Assembly (NCBI GenBank): GCA_964636225.1
Contig: CAZWQM010000003.1
Coordinates: 62,001 to 126,000 of the forward strand
From: UBA1858 sp964636225
GTDB lineage: Bacteria; Pseudomonadota; Gammaproteobacteria; UBA4575
DNA: 64,000 nt
Reading direction: 5' to 3'
Shown here: piece by piece, positions 1 through 8,749 of the stretch
How the letters are laid out: every line of letters starts with the position of its first letter
Position numbering within the stretch: position 1 is the first letter of the stretch
The notes under the pieces: generated by a model
Database searches by the model: none
Told to the model about the DNA's origin: nothing
Seen by the model: the letters and a program-made list of their open reading frames with translations, nothing else
Translations under genes and position numbers: made by a program

Positions 1-68
1 CCCTTGAGTTTCCTGTTTCATAAGCCTGTAAGCAACATTTTTTCAATTTTTTTAAGGTAAATATTTTT

Positions 69-272
69 ATGGCTACAGGTACTATTAAGTGGTTCAACGA
101 ATCCAAAGGCTTTGGATTCATTTCTCAAGACAACGGTGGAGCGGATGTTTTTGTCCATTACAGCGCGATTCAAGGCACTGGCTTCAAAACACTAAAAGAA
201 GGTCAGACAGTGACTTTTGAAGTTGAAAACGGACCTAAAGGGCCGCAGGCAACCAGCGTTGCATCCGCTTAG
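69..272 (+). CDS. CspA-family cold-shock protein
   Basis: A 67-residue single cold-shock domain (OB fold) protein that binds single-stranded RNA/DNA and is expected to act as a cytoplasmic RNA chaperone. RNP1-like KGFGFI lies near residues 13-18 and RNP2-like DVFVHYSAI near residues 26-34; the length is the normal one for the family. AAGG just before the ATG serves as ribosome binding site, and the preceding leader is T-rich. The gene is followed by a strong intrinsic terminator, so it is probably monocistronic. Which csp paralogue it is cannot be told from the sequence. Confidence 0.95.
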   Translation: MATGTIKWFNESKGFGFISQDNGGADVFVHYSAIQGTGFKTLKEGQTVTFEVENGPKGPQATSVASA

Positions 273-314
273 GAAAAAAATCATCGACCTGTCTTTTAGA
301 CCAGGTCGTTAGGC

Positions 315-345
315 AGAGCCCCGCACACACGGGGCTCTTTGTTTT
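315..345 (+). terminator. Rho-independent terminator after the cold-shock gene
   Basis: A perfect 9-bp stem (AGAGCCCCG / CGGGGCTCT) closes a 6-base loop and is followed by a T-rich run (TTGTTTT). It separates the cold-shock gene from the RRM gene 40 bp further on. Confidence 0.85.
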
Positions 346-383
346 CCGGCTTTAACAGCCTCCACACACATGTTGGAGCTATT

Positions 384-653
384 ATGAAAAAATTATTTAT
401 TGGCAATCTACCTGCCAGCACCAAGACTGAAGAACTGGAAGCCTTATTTTCCGAATTTGGCCGAGTTCGATCTTCAAGGCTAGTGACAGATGTGTTTTCT
501 GGACAATGCAAAGGATTTGGCTTTATTGAAATGGAAGGCCATGAGGCACGTGCAGCGATCGCCGGTTTAAACGGAAAAGACTTTAACGGTAAGCCTTTAA
601 AGGTGAACTTTGAAGCGCCCAAGAATGCTCGTCGAGGTGGCGGACGCTACTAG
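384..653 (+). CDS. RRM-domain RNA-binding protein
   Basis: An 89-residue protein made of one RNA recognition motif. RNP2 is KLFIGNLP near the N-terminus and RNP1 is GKGFGFIEM-like (CKGFGFIEM) in the middle, followed by a short basic, glycine-rich tail (RRGGGRY), as in small bacterial and cyanobacterial Rbp proteins. The ATG at 384 is preferred over the upstream in-frame TTG at 339, because it has TTGGAG in front and begins directly with the RRM first strand; the TTG lies inside the terminator hairpin. It sits behind a cold-shock gene, so both neighbours are single-domain RNA binders. Target RNAs are unknown. Confidence 0.92.
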   Translation: MKKLFIGNLPASTKTEELEALFSEFGRVRSSRLVTDVFSGQCKGFGFIEMEGHEARAAIAGLNGKDFNGKPLKVNFEAPKNARRGGGRY

Positions 654-683
654 TCGATATTCTGCTACAAACTCTTCACTTTG

Positions 684-715
684 GAGCAACTGCCCTGAAT
701 CCAGAGCAGTTGTTC
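684..715 (+). terminator. Hairpin after the RRM gene, probable terminator
   Basis: A 10-bp stem (GAGCAACTGC with GCAGTTGTTC, one G-T pair) with a 12-base loop lies 30 bp past the stop codon. The following sequence is AT-rich but lacks a clean T-run, so termination efficiency is uncertain. Confidence 0.55.
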
Positions 716-806
716 TACTAAATTAAATAAATCTAATCACTTTCTCTCAACTACAGTAATGAGTTCCAGCAGTTGCAGAAAAATGCTGGTGGTGATGTAT
801 TGAACC

Positions 807-1001
807 CTACTTGGTCCAGTTAGTCATATTTTCGGTCGATTTTTCCTGGCCGTCTTCATAACCGGCGGTGTAAGCTTCTGTAACACGCTGCTCTTCACGC
901 TCTGGATGACCCAGGTAGCCACCTTGCCAGCCAAGAACATATTCAGGATCGACACCCTTTTGTTCCATTTGTGTAACTGCGTCACGATATGCTTGATCCA
1001 T
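807..1001 (-). CDS. Conserved-looking small acidic protein of unknown function
   Basis: A 64-residue soluble protein with no signal peptide, membrane segment or cysteine. It is acidic and rich in Glu, Tyr and Gly, with a YVLGWQGGYLGHPEREEQR core and a YTAGYEDGQ segment. A near-perfect AGGAGG lies 8 bases before the ATG, which makes translation likely. It follows the TrpD2-like gene on the same strand after 33 bp, so the two are probably co-transcribed and may work together. I do not recognise the family. Confidence 0.75.
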   Translation of the reverse strand: MDQAYRDAVTQMEQKGVDPEYVLGWQGGYLGHPEREEQRVTEAYTAGYEDGQEKSTENMTNWTK

Positions 1002-1034
1002 TGTAAGACCTCCTATTAAAAAAATTATTGTAAA

Positions 1035-2159
1035 TTAACTGGCTTGAAAACAACTCATCGCTTTACCAGAAGCGATGATACCCGAAACCATTTCGGCTCC
1101 TTGATTAAGTGATTCTGCTTTACCCAGATGTTTCAACATAATGGCTGCTGAATAAATCAGACAGTCCCTGGCAGGCCCTTCTTTTCCATCCAGCGCTTCC
1201 AGTCCGGCTTGAGCACTGGCTTTTGATAATGCTTCAATATTGACACTCTCTTCAGCGCTATCTTTCATACGGATAGCCTGTTCTGGAATTGGTACACAGC
1301 GCATGGACTGTTGTATGCCCAACTGCTCGGGGAATACGTCAATTTCCATTAACTCACCCTGTAAACCATGGTATTCGAAATACTTGGCAGGTTTGTTCAG
1401 CGCCGGCGTTACTCCACCTTCCACGCCCCTCACCAATACCGCAGATTCGTAACCCGCCAATTTAGCCAGCCTTTCATACACAGGCGGATAAGGCTTGTGC
1501 ACATAACCCGTCAAGAGGTGAGTCGATTTTTTCCCACAGATGGGCTTTGCCAACACTTCTACTGTCGTCAGCACTGGCCGTTTAATGATTCTTTTTCTTA
1601 AAGGCACCAGATCGTGCAGTGGTTTACAGAAACTGGCTTGATCCAGATAACTCCAGCCAATTTTCTCATTATTGATTCGTTCCACCGACTGCATGGGTGT
1701 CAGATCAACATTAATTCCGGCTTCACGTAGCACTTTGCGATGTGTCACTCCAAATTTGGGGCCAACTTCCTCAAGGCCGTGACTGACTGCAGGAATGCCA
1801 CAGGCGGACAATACCGCGGGCAGGAATGCCATGACCGGCGCACCGCGCGTGTAACCATCATAAGGCTCGGCAATATCTACAACTTGATCAACTTCCGCGA
1901 TAACGCGATCGGTCTGATCCAGGATCGCCTGCAGACTGCCTTTATTCTCATCATCCGTTTCGCGCTTCATGCGCAAAGCGATTAAATACACGCCCGCCTG
2001 AATGGGGTCCGTCCTGTCACTCAAAATGTAGCGCATCACATCGCGCGATTCCTCAAAGGACAGATCTTTGCTGTACTCAGGCCCAGTGGCGACACGGCCT
2101 ATCGCACTTCGCATAAATGCATCGATTTCCTGCTGTGATTCGACTAATACTGCTGACAT
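1035..2159 (-). CDS. TrpD2-like glycosyltransferase-family protein (anthranilate phosphoribosyltransferase homologue)
   Basis: A 374-residue protein with the nucleoside-phosphorylase/TrpD fold order: helical N-terminal domain (about 1-85) with an SDRTDPIQAGVYLIALRMK segment resembling the TrpD N-domain, then the alpha/beta domain. The glycine-rich GTGGD of true TrpD is replaced by a DGYTRGAP segment, and the second loop reads SHGLEEVGPKFGVTHRKVL. It is therefore more likely a TrpD2/YbiB-type paralogue than a tryptophan enzyme; no trp gene is nearby. Known relatives bind nucleic acid or have unknown substrates. A small acidic protein gene follows 33 bp downstream. Confidence 0.8.
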   Translation of the reverse strand: MSAVLVESQQEIDAFMRSAIGRVATGPEYSKDLSFEESRDVMRYILSDRTDPIQAGVYLIALRMKRETDDENKGSLQAILDQTDRVIAEVDQVVDIAEPYDGYTRGAPVMAFLPAVLSACGIPAVSHGLEEVGPKFGVTHRKVLREAGINVDLTPMQSVERINNEKIGWSYLDQASFCKPLHDLVPLRKRIIKRPVLTTVEVLAKPICGKKSTHLLTGYVHKPYPPVYERLAKLAGYESAVLVRGVEGGVTPALNKPAKYFEYHGLQGELMEIDVFPEQLGIQQSMRCVPIPEQAIRMKDSAEESVNIEALSKASAQAGLEALDGKEGPARDCLIYSAAIMLKHLGKAESLNQGAEMVSGIIASGKAMSCFQAS

Positions 2160-2366
2160 TTCTAATTACTAATGATATCAAGGGCAGGCAGCATACAAAA
2201 TGTCCATACGCTTCAAAATATCTCTATGGAGGGGCGTTTAAGCTATTGATTGAAAAGATAATTATTTGATGTTGTACAGTCGCTCATCAGAGGTATTCGG
2301 TGTCATTCCGGTTTGATTTAATATTAAAATCTGAAATAACACATACTTTAACAAGAGAACGTTTTA

Positions 2367-2792
2367 ATGGAAGAAGCCGAAGAAATTGATTTCGCTGGCG
2401 GCATACAGTCATTTGAATCCAAGCATTTCTCACGCGCCATGCAATTATTATCGCCATTGGCCGAAAAAGGTTATGCGGATGCCCAGCATCGAGTAGCGAT
2501 TATGTGCCAGAATGGTCTGGGCGTAGTGGCAAACCACGAGTCTGCATTTAAGTGGATGAGTGCCGCGGCGGAGCAAGGCCATGCACTCGCGCAACATGGC
2601 CTGGGTTTTATGTACATGGAAGGTGATTGCGTGGAAAAAAATGGCGAATTGGCTGTTAAGTGGTTTACCAAGGCAGCCGAGCAGGGACTGGCAGGCTCGC
2701 AAACCACCCTGGCGATGCTGTATGAGCAAGGCACGCTGATTGAGAAAGACGAAGAAAAAGCCGCAGAGTGGTACAAGAAAGCGGGTTTCTAA
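2367..2792 (+). CDS. Sel1-repeat (TPR-like) protein
   Basis: A 141-residue cytoplasmic protein with about three consecutive Sel1-like helical repeats (for example YADAQHRVAIMCQNGLGV, HALAQHGLGFMYMEGDCV, LAGSQTTLAMLYEQGTLI). Such repeats form a solenoid for protein-protein contacts. It has no signal peptide, unlike many secreted Sel1 proteins. It precedes the MoxR/VWA/DsrS-like run by 70 bp but the partner cannot be inferred. Confidence 0.85.
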   Translation: MEEAEEIDFAGGIQSFESKHFSRAMQLLSPLAEKGYADAQHRVAIMCQNGLGVVANHESAFKWMSAAAEQGHALAQHGLGFMYMEGDCVEKNGELAVKWFTKAAEQGLAGSQTTLAMLYEQGTLIEKDEEKAAEWYKKAGF

Positions 2793-2861
2793 TTACAAAA
2801 TCATCACTTTGTGATTCTGGATTAACTCCGTTCTGATAACACCAATACAAAGACATATTGC

Positions 2862-3908
2862 ATGAGACCTGCACATTTATTTACTGTTCTCGATAAAGAA
2901 TTTCATGGCGCCACACAAGGACAGCATACCCCCGTTATGCTATGGGGCCCTCCGGGTGTGGGCAAATCCCAGATTGTCTCCCAGGTCGCGGAGCGCAATT
3001 CCGTACCCATGATTGATATACGCCTTTCACAAATGGAGCCCAGTGATTTGCGTGGTATTCCCTTTCGTTTGGATAATAGTGTGGAATGGGCGATACCCTC
3101 AATGCTGCCAAATAAAGAACGGCATGGCAGTCAGGGTATATTGTTTTTAGATGAAATCACTTCGGCCGCACCCAGTGTCTCGGCGGCGGCATATCAACTC
3201 ATCCTCGATCGCCGGCTGGGGCATTACGAAGTGCCTGAAGGCTGGGCCATTCTAGCCGCAGGTAATCGACAGGGTGACCGCGGCGTTACCTATACCATGC
3301 CAGCGCCTCTGGCCAATCGTTTCTCTCATTACGAAGTAGACGTTAACCTGGATGACTGGGTGGCCTGGGCTTATGCAAATAATATTGATGATCGCATTAT
3401 TGCTTTTCTGCGCTTTCGTCCGGACTTGATTTTTGAATTTGATGCAGCACAAAACCCTGTCGCATTTCCTACTCCACGTTCATGGGAGTTTGCTCATCGT
3501 GCTCTGCAAAAATTTTTGCATCAGGACAATATTTTGTTAGAAACTCTACAGGCCTGTGTAGGTCCGGCCGCCGGGGTTGAGCTGAATGCCTTTATCGCCA
3601 ATCTGGATTCAATGCCGAATATTGAAGACATTGTAAATGGCAAGGAAGTCCCGGTGCCTGCAGAAATAGATCTTCAATATGCCGTTGCTTCAGCTCTGGT
3701 GGGGCAAGCTATTCGCGTCAACCCTCAGGACAATGCCGATATACTACAAGGCAATATACTTACCTATGCACATAAGTTTCCGCAAAAAGAAATGGGCGTC
3801 ATGATGGTTTCGGATATGCATAGAGCCATCGGTGAAAAGATTTTTTCATTATCCGAGTTTGCAACATGGGCTGACTCGGTCGCAGATTTAATGCTCTACG
3901 AAAACTGA
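2862..3908 (+). CDS. MoxR-family AAA+ ATPase
   Basis: A 348-residue MoxR-type AAA+ ATPase, a chaperone class that usually works with a VWA-domain protein to mature or insert cofactors into enzyme complexes. Walker A GPPGVGKS is at residues 29-36, Walker B ILFLDEITSA follows about 60 residues later, and the sensor region AAGNRQGDRG is present. The next gene encodes the VWA partner, the usual pairing. Here the pair also precedes a DsrS-like gene and siroheme synthase, which suggests a link to siroheme/sulfur enzyme maturation (inference). Confidence 0.9.
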   Translation: MRPAHLFTVLDKEFHGATQGQHTPVMLWGPPGVGKSQIVSQVAERNSVPMIDIRLSQMEPSDLRGIPFRLDNSVEWAIPSMLPNKERHGSQGILFLDEITSAAPSVSAAAYQLILDRRLGHYEVPEGWAILAAGNRQGDRGVTYTMPAPLANRFSHYEVDVNLDDWVAWAYANNIDDRIIAFLRFRPDLIFEFDAAQNPVAFPTPRSWEFAHRALQKFLHQDNILLETLQACVGPAAGVELNAFIANLDSMPNIEDIVNGKEVPVPAEIDLQYAVASALVGQAIRVNPQDNADILQGNILTYAHKFPQKEMGVMMVSDMHRAIGEKIFSLSEFATWADSVADLMLYEN

Positions 3909-3921
3909 TGAGTAAAACGTT

Positions 3922-5139
3922 TTGGATGACAATTCTGTTGAAACAAAACTTGCAGCTGCCCGCACCCGCCTGATTTTAGACAAACCTTTTCTGGGTGCCC
4001 TGGTGTTAAGAATGCCGCTGGAAATGGCGGATCCCACCTGGTGCACTACCGCTGCCACCGATGCAAAAAAAATATATTTCAACTACGAATACATCAACCA
4101 GTTACATAGTTCTGAAACCCAGTTTGTTCTGGCCCAGCAGGCACTACATTGCGCTTTGTCCCACTTTGCCCGACGCGGTCATCGTATAAAACATCGCTGG
4201 AACCTGGCATGCGAATATGCGATTAACCCATTACTGGTTGAAGAAGGCTTCACACCACCTCCCGGTACGTTAATTGAAGACAGTTTTACTGGCATGTCTG
4301 CCGAAGAAATATATCGCTGCTTACAAGACAAAGATGAAGGTGACGCAGACAGCTCAAATAATGAAAAAGAAGGCAATGACGAGTCGACAGATCCGACCAA
4401 CGAAGAAGACACGCCGGACTCTCCACCAAATCAAAATCCTGAGCAAAACAACTCGGATCCGTCAAAGTACTCCGGCAGCCCTCAACCCGCCAGCATGTCT
4501 CAACAGGAGCTGGATAATTTATCGGTGCAGTGGCAACAACGTTTGGCGGGTGCCGCGCAACAAGCTCAGCAGGCTGGCAAACTGAGCGAGTCCATGGCGC
4601 GCATGGTTGAGTTCATGCTGCAACCCAAATTACCCTGGCGTTCATTACTTGCTAGACACATGACTGCGACTGCACGAGATGATTACAATTATTCCCGCCC
4701 CTCGTCACGTCGGGGAGGTCCTTCCATTTTCCCAAGCTTACGAAGCTCCCAGGTCAATATGGTGGCGGCAATCGATGTCAGTGGCTCCATCAGCGACGCG
4801 GAAATGAACGAATTTTTGTGTGAGGTAGAGGCAATTAAAGGCCATCTGCGTGCACGCATCAGTTTACTGGCTTGCGATGCTGAGCTAGTGCCGGGATGCC
4901 CCTGGGTATTTGAATCGTGGGACGCATTAACTCTGCCCAAAACATTGAGTGGCGGGGGGGGAACTGACTTTCGCCCGGTATTTGACTGGGTGGAACAGCA
5001 AGATCAAAAACCTGAAATTCTGATTTACTTCAGTGACTGTGCAGGCAGGTTCCCGGACTATCAACCAGATTATTCTGTGATCTGGCTGGTTAAGGGTAAT
5101 AAATCAGTACCTTTTGGACAACGCATACAATTGAACTAA
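3922..5139 (+). CDS. VWA-like / DUF2201-type putative metallopeptidase domain protein, TTG start
   Basis: A 405-residue protein, partner of the upstream MoxR ATPase. The N-terminal part (about 10-125) matches the DUF2201 metallopeptidase-like domain, a long Glu/Asp/Asn/Ser/Pro-rich linker spans about 130-195, and the C-terminal VWA-like domain carries a MIDAS motif DVSGS at 285-289. Start choice: in-frame TAA at 3913 leaves TTG at 3922 as the first usable start; the ATGs at 3908 and 3926 are in another frame, and the next in-frame ATG (4012) would cut into the conserved domain. Its last base is shared with the ATG of the DsrS-like gene, implying translational coupling. Confidence 0.85.
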   Translation: MDDNSVETKLAAARTRLILDKPFLGALVLRMPLEMADPTWCTTAATDAKKIYFNYEYINQLHSSETQFVLAQQALHCALSHFARRGHRIKHRWNLACEYAINPLLVEEGFTPPPGTLIEDSFTGMSAEEIYRCLQDKDEGDADSSNNEKEGNDESTDPTNEEDTPDSPPNQNPEQNNSDPSKYSGSPQPASMSQQELDNLSVQWQQRLAGAAQQAQQAGKLSESMARMVEFMLQPKLPWRSLLARHMTATARDDYNYSRPSSRRGGPSIFPSLRSSQVNMVAAIDVSGSISDAEMNEFLCEVEAIKGHLRARISLLACDAELVPGCPWVFESWDALTLPKTLSGGGGTDFRPVFDWVEQQDQKPEILIYFSDCAGRFPDYQPDYSVIWLVKGNKSVPFGQRIQLN

Positions 5140-6239
5140 TGGACTTATCTGACCAGGATATGCTGCGCCTTAATGTATTGCTTGCACAAGACCTGCACGC
5201 TATACGTATTGATGAATCACGCATGGAAGTTCATGCGCTTTCCAGCAAAGGCGAAGCCAGAGTTCCCCTGCATACAAATTGTAAAGAAGAAAAATATCTT
5301 AAGATTGTGCGCCAATGGTTATCGACAAAAGTACTGGGTTCTCCCGGAGGTTATCCGGTATTTTTACGTCGCTGGACTCGCATGGGACAAGCTAAAAATG
5401 ACAGTCTTGAAAAACTGTTATTACTGGGTGAACCGGAAGCGGTAGTTGCGGTAGTACATGTCAACAGCATTACCAGTGAAATTGCACGACGCGCTTGGTG
5501 GTGTGCACCCAACTCGGAAAATGCCCGCTGCCTACTGGAATCCGAACAAGTTGCGAAAACCGAATTGGGCAAAGAGCTGGCAGAGTTCCTGGTCGAATTT
5601 TTACCTTTTGAAGAAACCTCCAAAGCCCTGATGAATTCGGTAAGACTTATATTGCAACCGAATTTAATAGATGAAAATACAAGGCAGGAAATATGGAAAC
5701 GCGGCAAACGTCGCAACACATACTACGTAGGATTTATTCAGCAATGCCCTCAATCCATGCCTGGCGCTGCAGTGGCTCACCCCTTACATATGAACAGCCC
5801 TGTTGCAGAACTCACGGATGCGTACTCTCAAAAATTATCATCTATTTTTAGCGCTCAGGGTCAGTCCGCTTTAGAAGCCATGACCACCGTGTTGAAAAAA
5901 CCCAATGATCAGGATGTCGCAATAGAAATATTCAATGCCATTGGGAAATACTTTCGCACTGACAAACAACAAATATATCGTTGGCGAGAAATGCATGAAT
6001 TGGAAGCGTTTGTTGAAATAACTTTAAATGCGCCATCCGACGATTTGAACCATATAATGAACACTTGGCCAGATGCCAGAAACTATCTATATGCAGTACT
6101 ATATTTATCCATGATAAGTGAGACCCTGCTGGACCCCGTGTTTGGCGTTACCGATGCAATCGGCTCTGTCATGCGCAATCGTATATCACATTTAACTGAC
6201 CCGATATTGAATCAACTTAACCTACTGAAAGCCTCATGA
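5139..6239 (+). CDS. dsrS: DsrS-like protein (sulfur-oxidation associated, function unknown)
   Basis: A 366-residue soluble protein without signal peptide. The N-terminal half has the pattern I associate with DsrS of sulfur oxidisers: an early LRLNVLLAQDLHAIRIDES stretch, VLGSPGGYPVFLRRWTRMGQ near 70-90, LLLLGEPEAVVAVVH near 94-108 and ARRAWWCAP-NSENAR. DsrS is encoded at the end of the Allochromatium dsr cluster and has no proven biochemical role. The gene overlaps the VWA gene by one base and the following cysG by an ATGA, so the run is translationally coupled. Assignment rests on recalled family pattern, not on a search. Confidence 0.7.
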   Translation: MDLSDQDMLRLNVLLAQDLHAIRIDESRMEVHALSSKGEARVPLHTNCKEEKYLKIVRQWLSTKVLGSPGGYPVFLRRWTRMGQAKNDSLEKLLLLGEPEAVVAVVHVNSITSEIARRAWWCAPNSENARCLLESEQVAKTELGKELAEFLVEFLPFEETSKALMNSVRLILQPNLIDENTRQEIWKRGKRRNTYYVGFIQQCPQSMPGAAVAHPLHMNSPVAELTDAYSQKLSSIFSAQGQSALEAMTTVLKKPNDQDVAIEIFNAIGKYFRTDKQQIYRWREMHELEAFVEITLNAPSDDLNHIMNTWPDARNYLYAVLYLSMISETLLDPVFGVTDAIGSVMRNRISHLTDPILNQLNLLKAS

Positions 6240-7639
6240 GTCTACTTCCTCTCTTTATAGACATTAAAAACAAACCCTGCCTGGTTGTGGGTGGAGGCAA
6301 AATCGCCACACGTAAAATCAAAATGCTGCGCAAAGCGGAAGCGAACATCACGATTATCGCAACTCATCTTTGCGATGAACTATCAGAGTTATCTAACAAG
6401 CATTCACTCATATGGCATGAACGTGAATTTTTCGACAGTGATATAAATAACCAGAGCCTGATTATTGCGGCCACTAATGACTCTTCTTTAAATAAACGTA
6501 TCAGTAATCTTGCAAAACAAAATAATATTCTCGTTAATGTTGCCAACGACTTCAAACAGGGTGATGTGATACTACCCTCAATCATAGACCGCGACCCTAT
6601 TCAGATCGCAGTGACTACCGGTGGCGCATCTCCAGTACTTGCAAGACTATTACGCAGGAATCTGGAACGTTGCACACCTTCAGCCTATGGCTCCCTGGCA
6701 TCACTAGTGGAGAAGTATCGCGAGAAAGCTACGCAGACAATCATCAATGAAGACTCACGCAGACGCTTCTGGGAAGAAGTTTTGCAGGGCCCCATTGCAG
6801 AAATGGTACTTACAGGGAAGAAGTCAACTGCTGAAGAAATTTTACAACGTAAATTACTCAATAAAGATTTCAATAATGAAGAACAAGGTGAAGTATATCT
6901 GGTAGGCGCTGGACCCGGTGATCCTGATTTGCTGACATTTCGTGCTTTACGCCTGATGCAACAGGCGGATGCCGTTGTTTATGACCGTCTGGTATCAGAG
7001 CAAATCATGAATTTAGTCAGGAAAGATGCAGAAAAAATTTACGCCGGCAAGCAACGTTCAAACCATGCCTTACAACAGGAATCAATTAACCAGTTACTGG
7101 TACGCCTCGCCAAACAAGGAAAACGTGTATTGCGACTGAAAGGAGGAGACCCTTTCATTTTTGGTCGCGGTGGTGAAGAAATAGAAACATTAATGGAAGA
7201 AGGTGTTCATTTTCAGGTAGTCCCAGGAATTACTGCTGCTGCAGGCTGCGCATCCTATTCCGGGATTCCTCTCACCCATCGTGATCATGCCCAGGCTTGT
7301 ACCTTTGTCACAGGCCATTTACGCGACGGTACCGTTAACCTGAACTGGAAAATGCTGGCCCATGCGAATCAGACCATTGTTTTTTATATGGGATTGCATG
7401 GTCTGAATATCATTTGTGAACAGCTGATTAAACATGGCTTATCTGAGAATACGCCGGCTGCTTTAATTACTAAAGGAACAACACCTGACCAACGTGTGTT
7501 GATAGGTGACTTAACCAGACTTCCAAATCTGGTAGATGAACAACATGTACAGGGTCCGACATTAATCATTGTCGGTTCGGTCGTTTCCCTGCATACCAAA
7601 TTACACTGGTACCTGACTGACAACGAAATTAAAGCGTAA
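6236..7639 (+). CDS. cysG: Siroheme synthase CysG (multifunctional)
   Basis: A 467-residue trifunctional enzyme converting uroporphyrinogen III to siroheme. The N-terminal part (about 1-215) is the NAD-dependent precorrin-2 dehydrogenase/ferrochelatase domain with VVGGGKIATRK near residue 18. The C-terminal part (about 220-460) is the SAM-dependent methyltransferase with VGAGPGDPDLLTFRALRL, a VYDRLV motif and RLKGGDPFIFGRGGEE. It starts four bases inside the DsrS-like gene. Siroheme serves assimilatory sulfite/nitrite reductases and, in sulfur oxidisers, reverse dissimilatory sulfite reductase; the context favours a sulfur role. Confidence 0.95.
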   Translation: MSLLPLFIDIKNKPCLVVGGGKIATRKIKMLRKAEANITIIATHLCDELSELSNKHSLIWHEREFFDSDINNQSLIIAATNDSSLNKRISNLAKQNNILVNVANDFKQGDVILPSIIDRDPIQIAVTTGGASPVLARLLRRNLERCTPSAYGSLASLVEKYREKATQTIINEDSRRRFWEEVLQGPIAEMVLTGKKSTAEEILQRKLLNKDFNNEEQGEVYLVGAGPGDPDLLTFRALRLMQQADAVVYDRLVSEQIMNLVRKDAEKIYAGKQRSNHALQQESINQLLVRLAKQGKRVLRLKGGDPFIFGRGGEEIETLMEEGVHFQVVPGITAAAGCASYSGIPLTHRDHAQACTFVTGHLRDGTVNLNWKMLAHANQTIVFYMGLHGLNIICEQLIKHGLSENTPAALITKGTTPDQRVLIGDLTRLPNLVDEQHVQGPTLIIVGSVVSLHTKLHWYLTDNEIKA

Positions 7640-7642
7640 TAA

Positions 7643-8353
7643 CTAGACGGTATTATGCTTTCTTGAAAATGACACCAGTCCAATAAGTCCTGCAGATAGC
7701 AGATAGAATGCTGCAGGGAGTGGAACAGGCGCCGGTGTTCCATAATCTCCATACAACTCTACTGCGGCTTTACACCAGCCATGACTGCCTGAAGAATTCC
7801 TTCCGGCATAATCAGGACAAAGCTCGCCAAATGTTTTATATGGTGAAACCAGTGTTTTTAATTGATCTCTATTGGCAAATAAATCATCGGCACTGGTGTA
7901 TTCTTCGGGGTCATAATACAACGCCCAACCTCATTCTCTTATTTTGTTATCCGTCACTACTGTTTCTGCATAGTCAGCGCCACGTGAAAGATCAACAAAG
8001 ATATTCATACCCGGCAAGAACCCCGGAACATTGTCATTAAATGTTCCTAACACATAGTTCTTAACATTGTTAAAACCTTTCTTAATGAAACCTTCAGTTA
8101 TCGTTACATAGGTCAGAGCACCGCTAATATTGCTTAAAGTCCCCTCGCTTTCATTGTAGTCACCCAAAAGAATGCCACTGGAATCCAGATCTACACAGTA
8201 ATGGACATTCATACCCGGACCAAACAGGTTAGCCTGATATTCAACCATTGCGGCATAAGTGTTGTTGCTCATCAATAAAAACCATCCAAGCAAAACACGT
8301 GAAATATATCTATATGTTACGTTTATATTATTTACCAACATCATATAACTCAC
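7643..8353 (-). pseudogene. Exported VPLPA-CTERM (exosortase) protein interrupted by in-frame TGA
   Basis: On the minus strand one reading frame runs from a signal peptide (hydrophobic stretch ending NNTYAA; ATG at 8344 or GTG at 8353) to a C-terminal tripartite sorting signal VPLPAAFYLLSAGLIGL followed by SRK. TGA at 7931-7933 splits it after about 140 codons; both sides are in the same frame, so a single substitution (for example from CGA) accounts for it. The upstream fragment would be secreted without anchor; the downstream one lacks a signal peptide. The total would be about 235 residues. It may be a nonsense-inactivated gene or a sequencing error; nothing supports selenocysteine. Confidence 0.75.
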
Positions 8354-8749
8354 TGTAATAAAAGTAATTTACTTGTGATATACAAATAAAATTTCATGCT
8401 CCAACGATACTGCGAAGTGAATCACATAGGCTTGCGGTCATGATTTAACGGTAATTTATCTCTGATGAAAGGCGAGCTAAAATGAGCGCTTAGTCAAGTT
8501 ATTCTACATCACTTGTTATCGAATCGCGCATTATCCAGAGTTATATAAAAGTCACAGAAATAGTCTATCGCTATTAAGTCACTAATACCCAGTGAATTAT
8601 AATCAACCGCTCTCTAAATTAACTATTTTTCAGTGAACAAGTAATTTATGAATCCAGCATTTTTATAAATTCTTTATGACTGCATTTAGACTGTTCTCAT
8701 GAGAATATATTTTTTATAATGTTAGAAACCCGTTTTTCTCGTCAAGCCC
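8354..8749. other. 396-bp divergent intergenic region, AT-rich
   Basis: Separates the broken VPLPA gene (minus) from the peroxiredoxin gene (plus). No plausible coding frame or RNA gene was seen. It is AT-rich, with TATAAT-like elements near 8597 and 8715, and a 12-bp perfect palindrome at 8694-8705 described separately. Confidence 0.6.
8694..8720 (+). promoter_or_regulatory. Palindrome plus -10 element upstream of the peroxiredoxin gene
   Basis: TTCTCATGAGAA at 8694-8705 is a perfect 12-bp palindrome. A consensus TATAAT follows at 8715-8720, about 30 bp before the ATG at 8750. The palindrome covers the expected -35 position, as an operator might. The regulator is unknown. Confidence 0.4.

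Noticed and set aside
7931..7933. TGA read as selenocysteine
   Set aside because: The context (IRE-stop-GWALYY) has no redox motif, no SECIS-like hairpin was evident just after it, and other genes here are broken by TAG/TAA.
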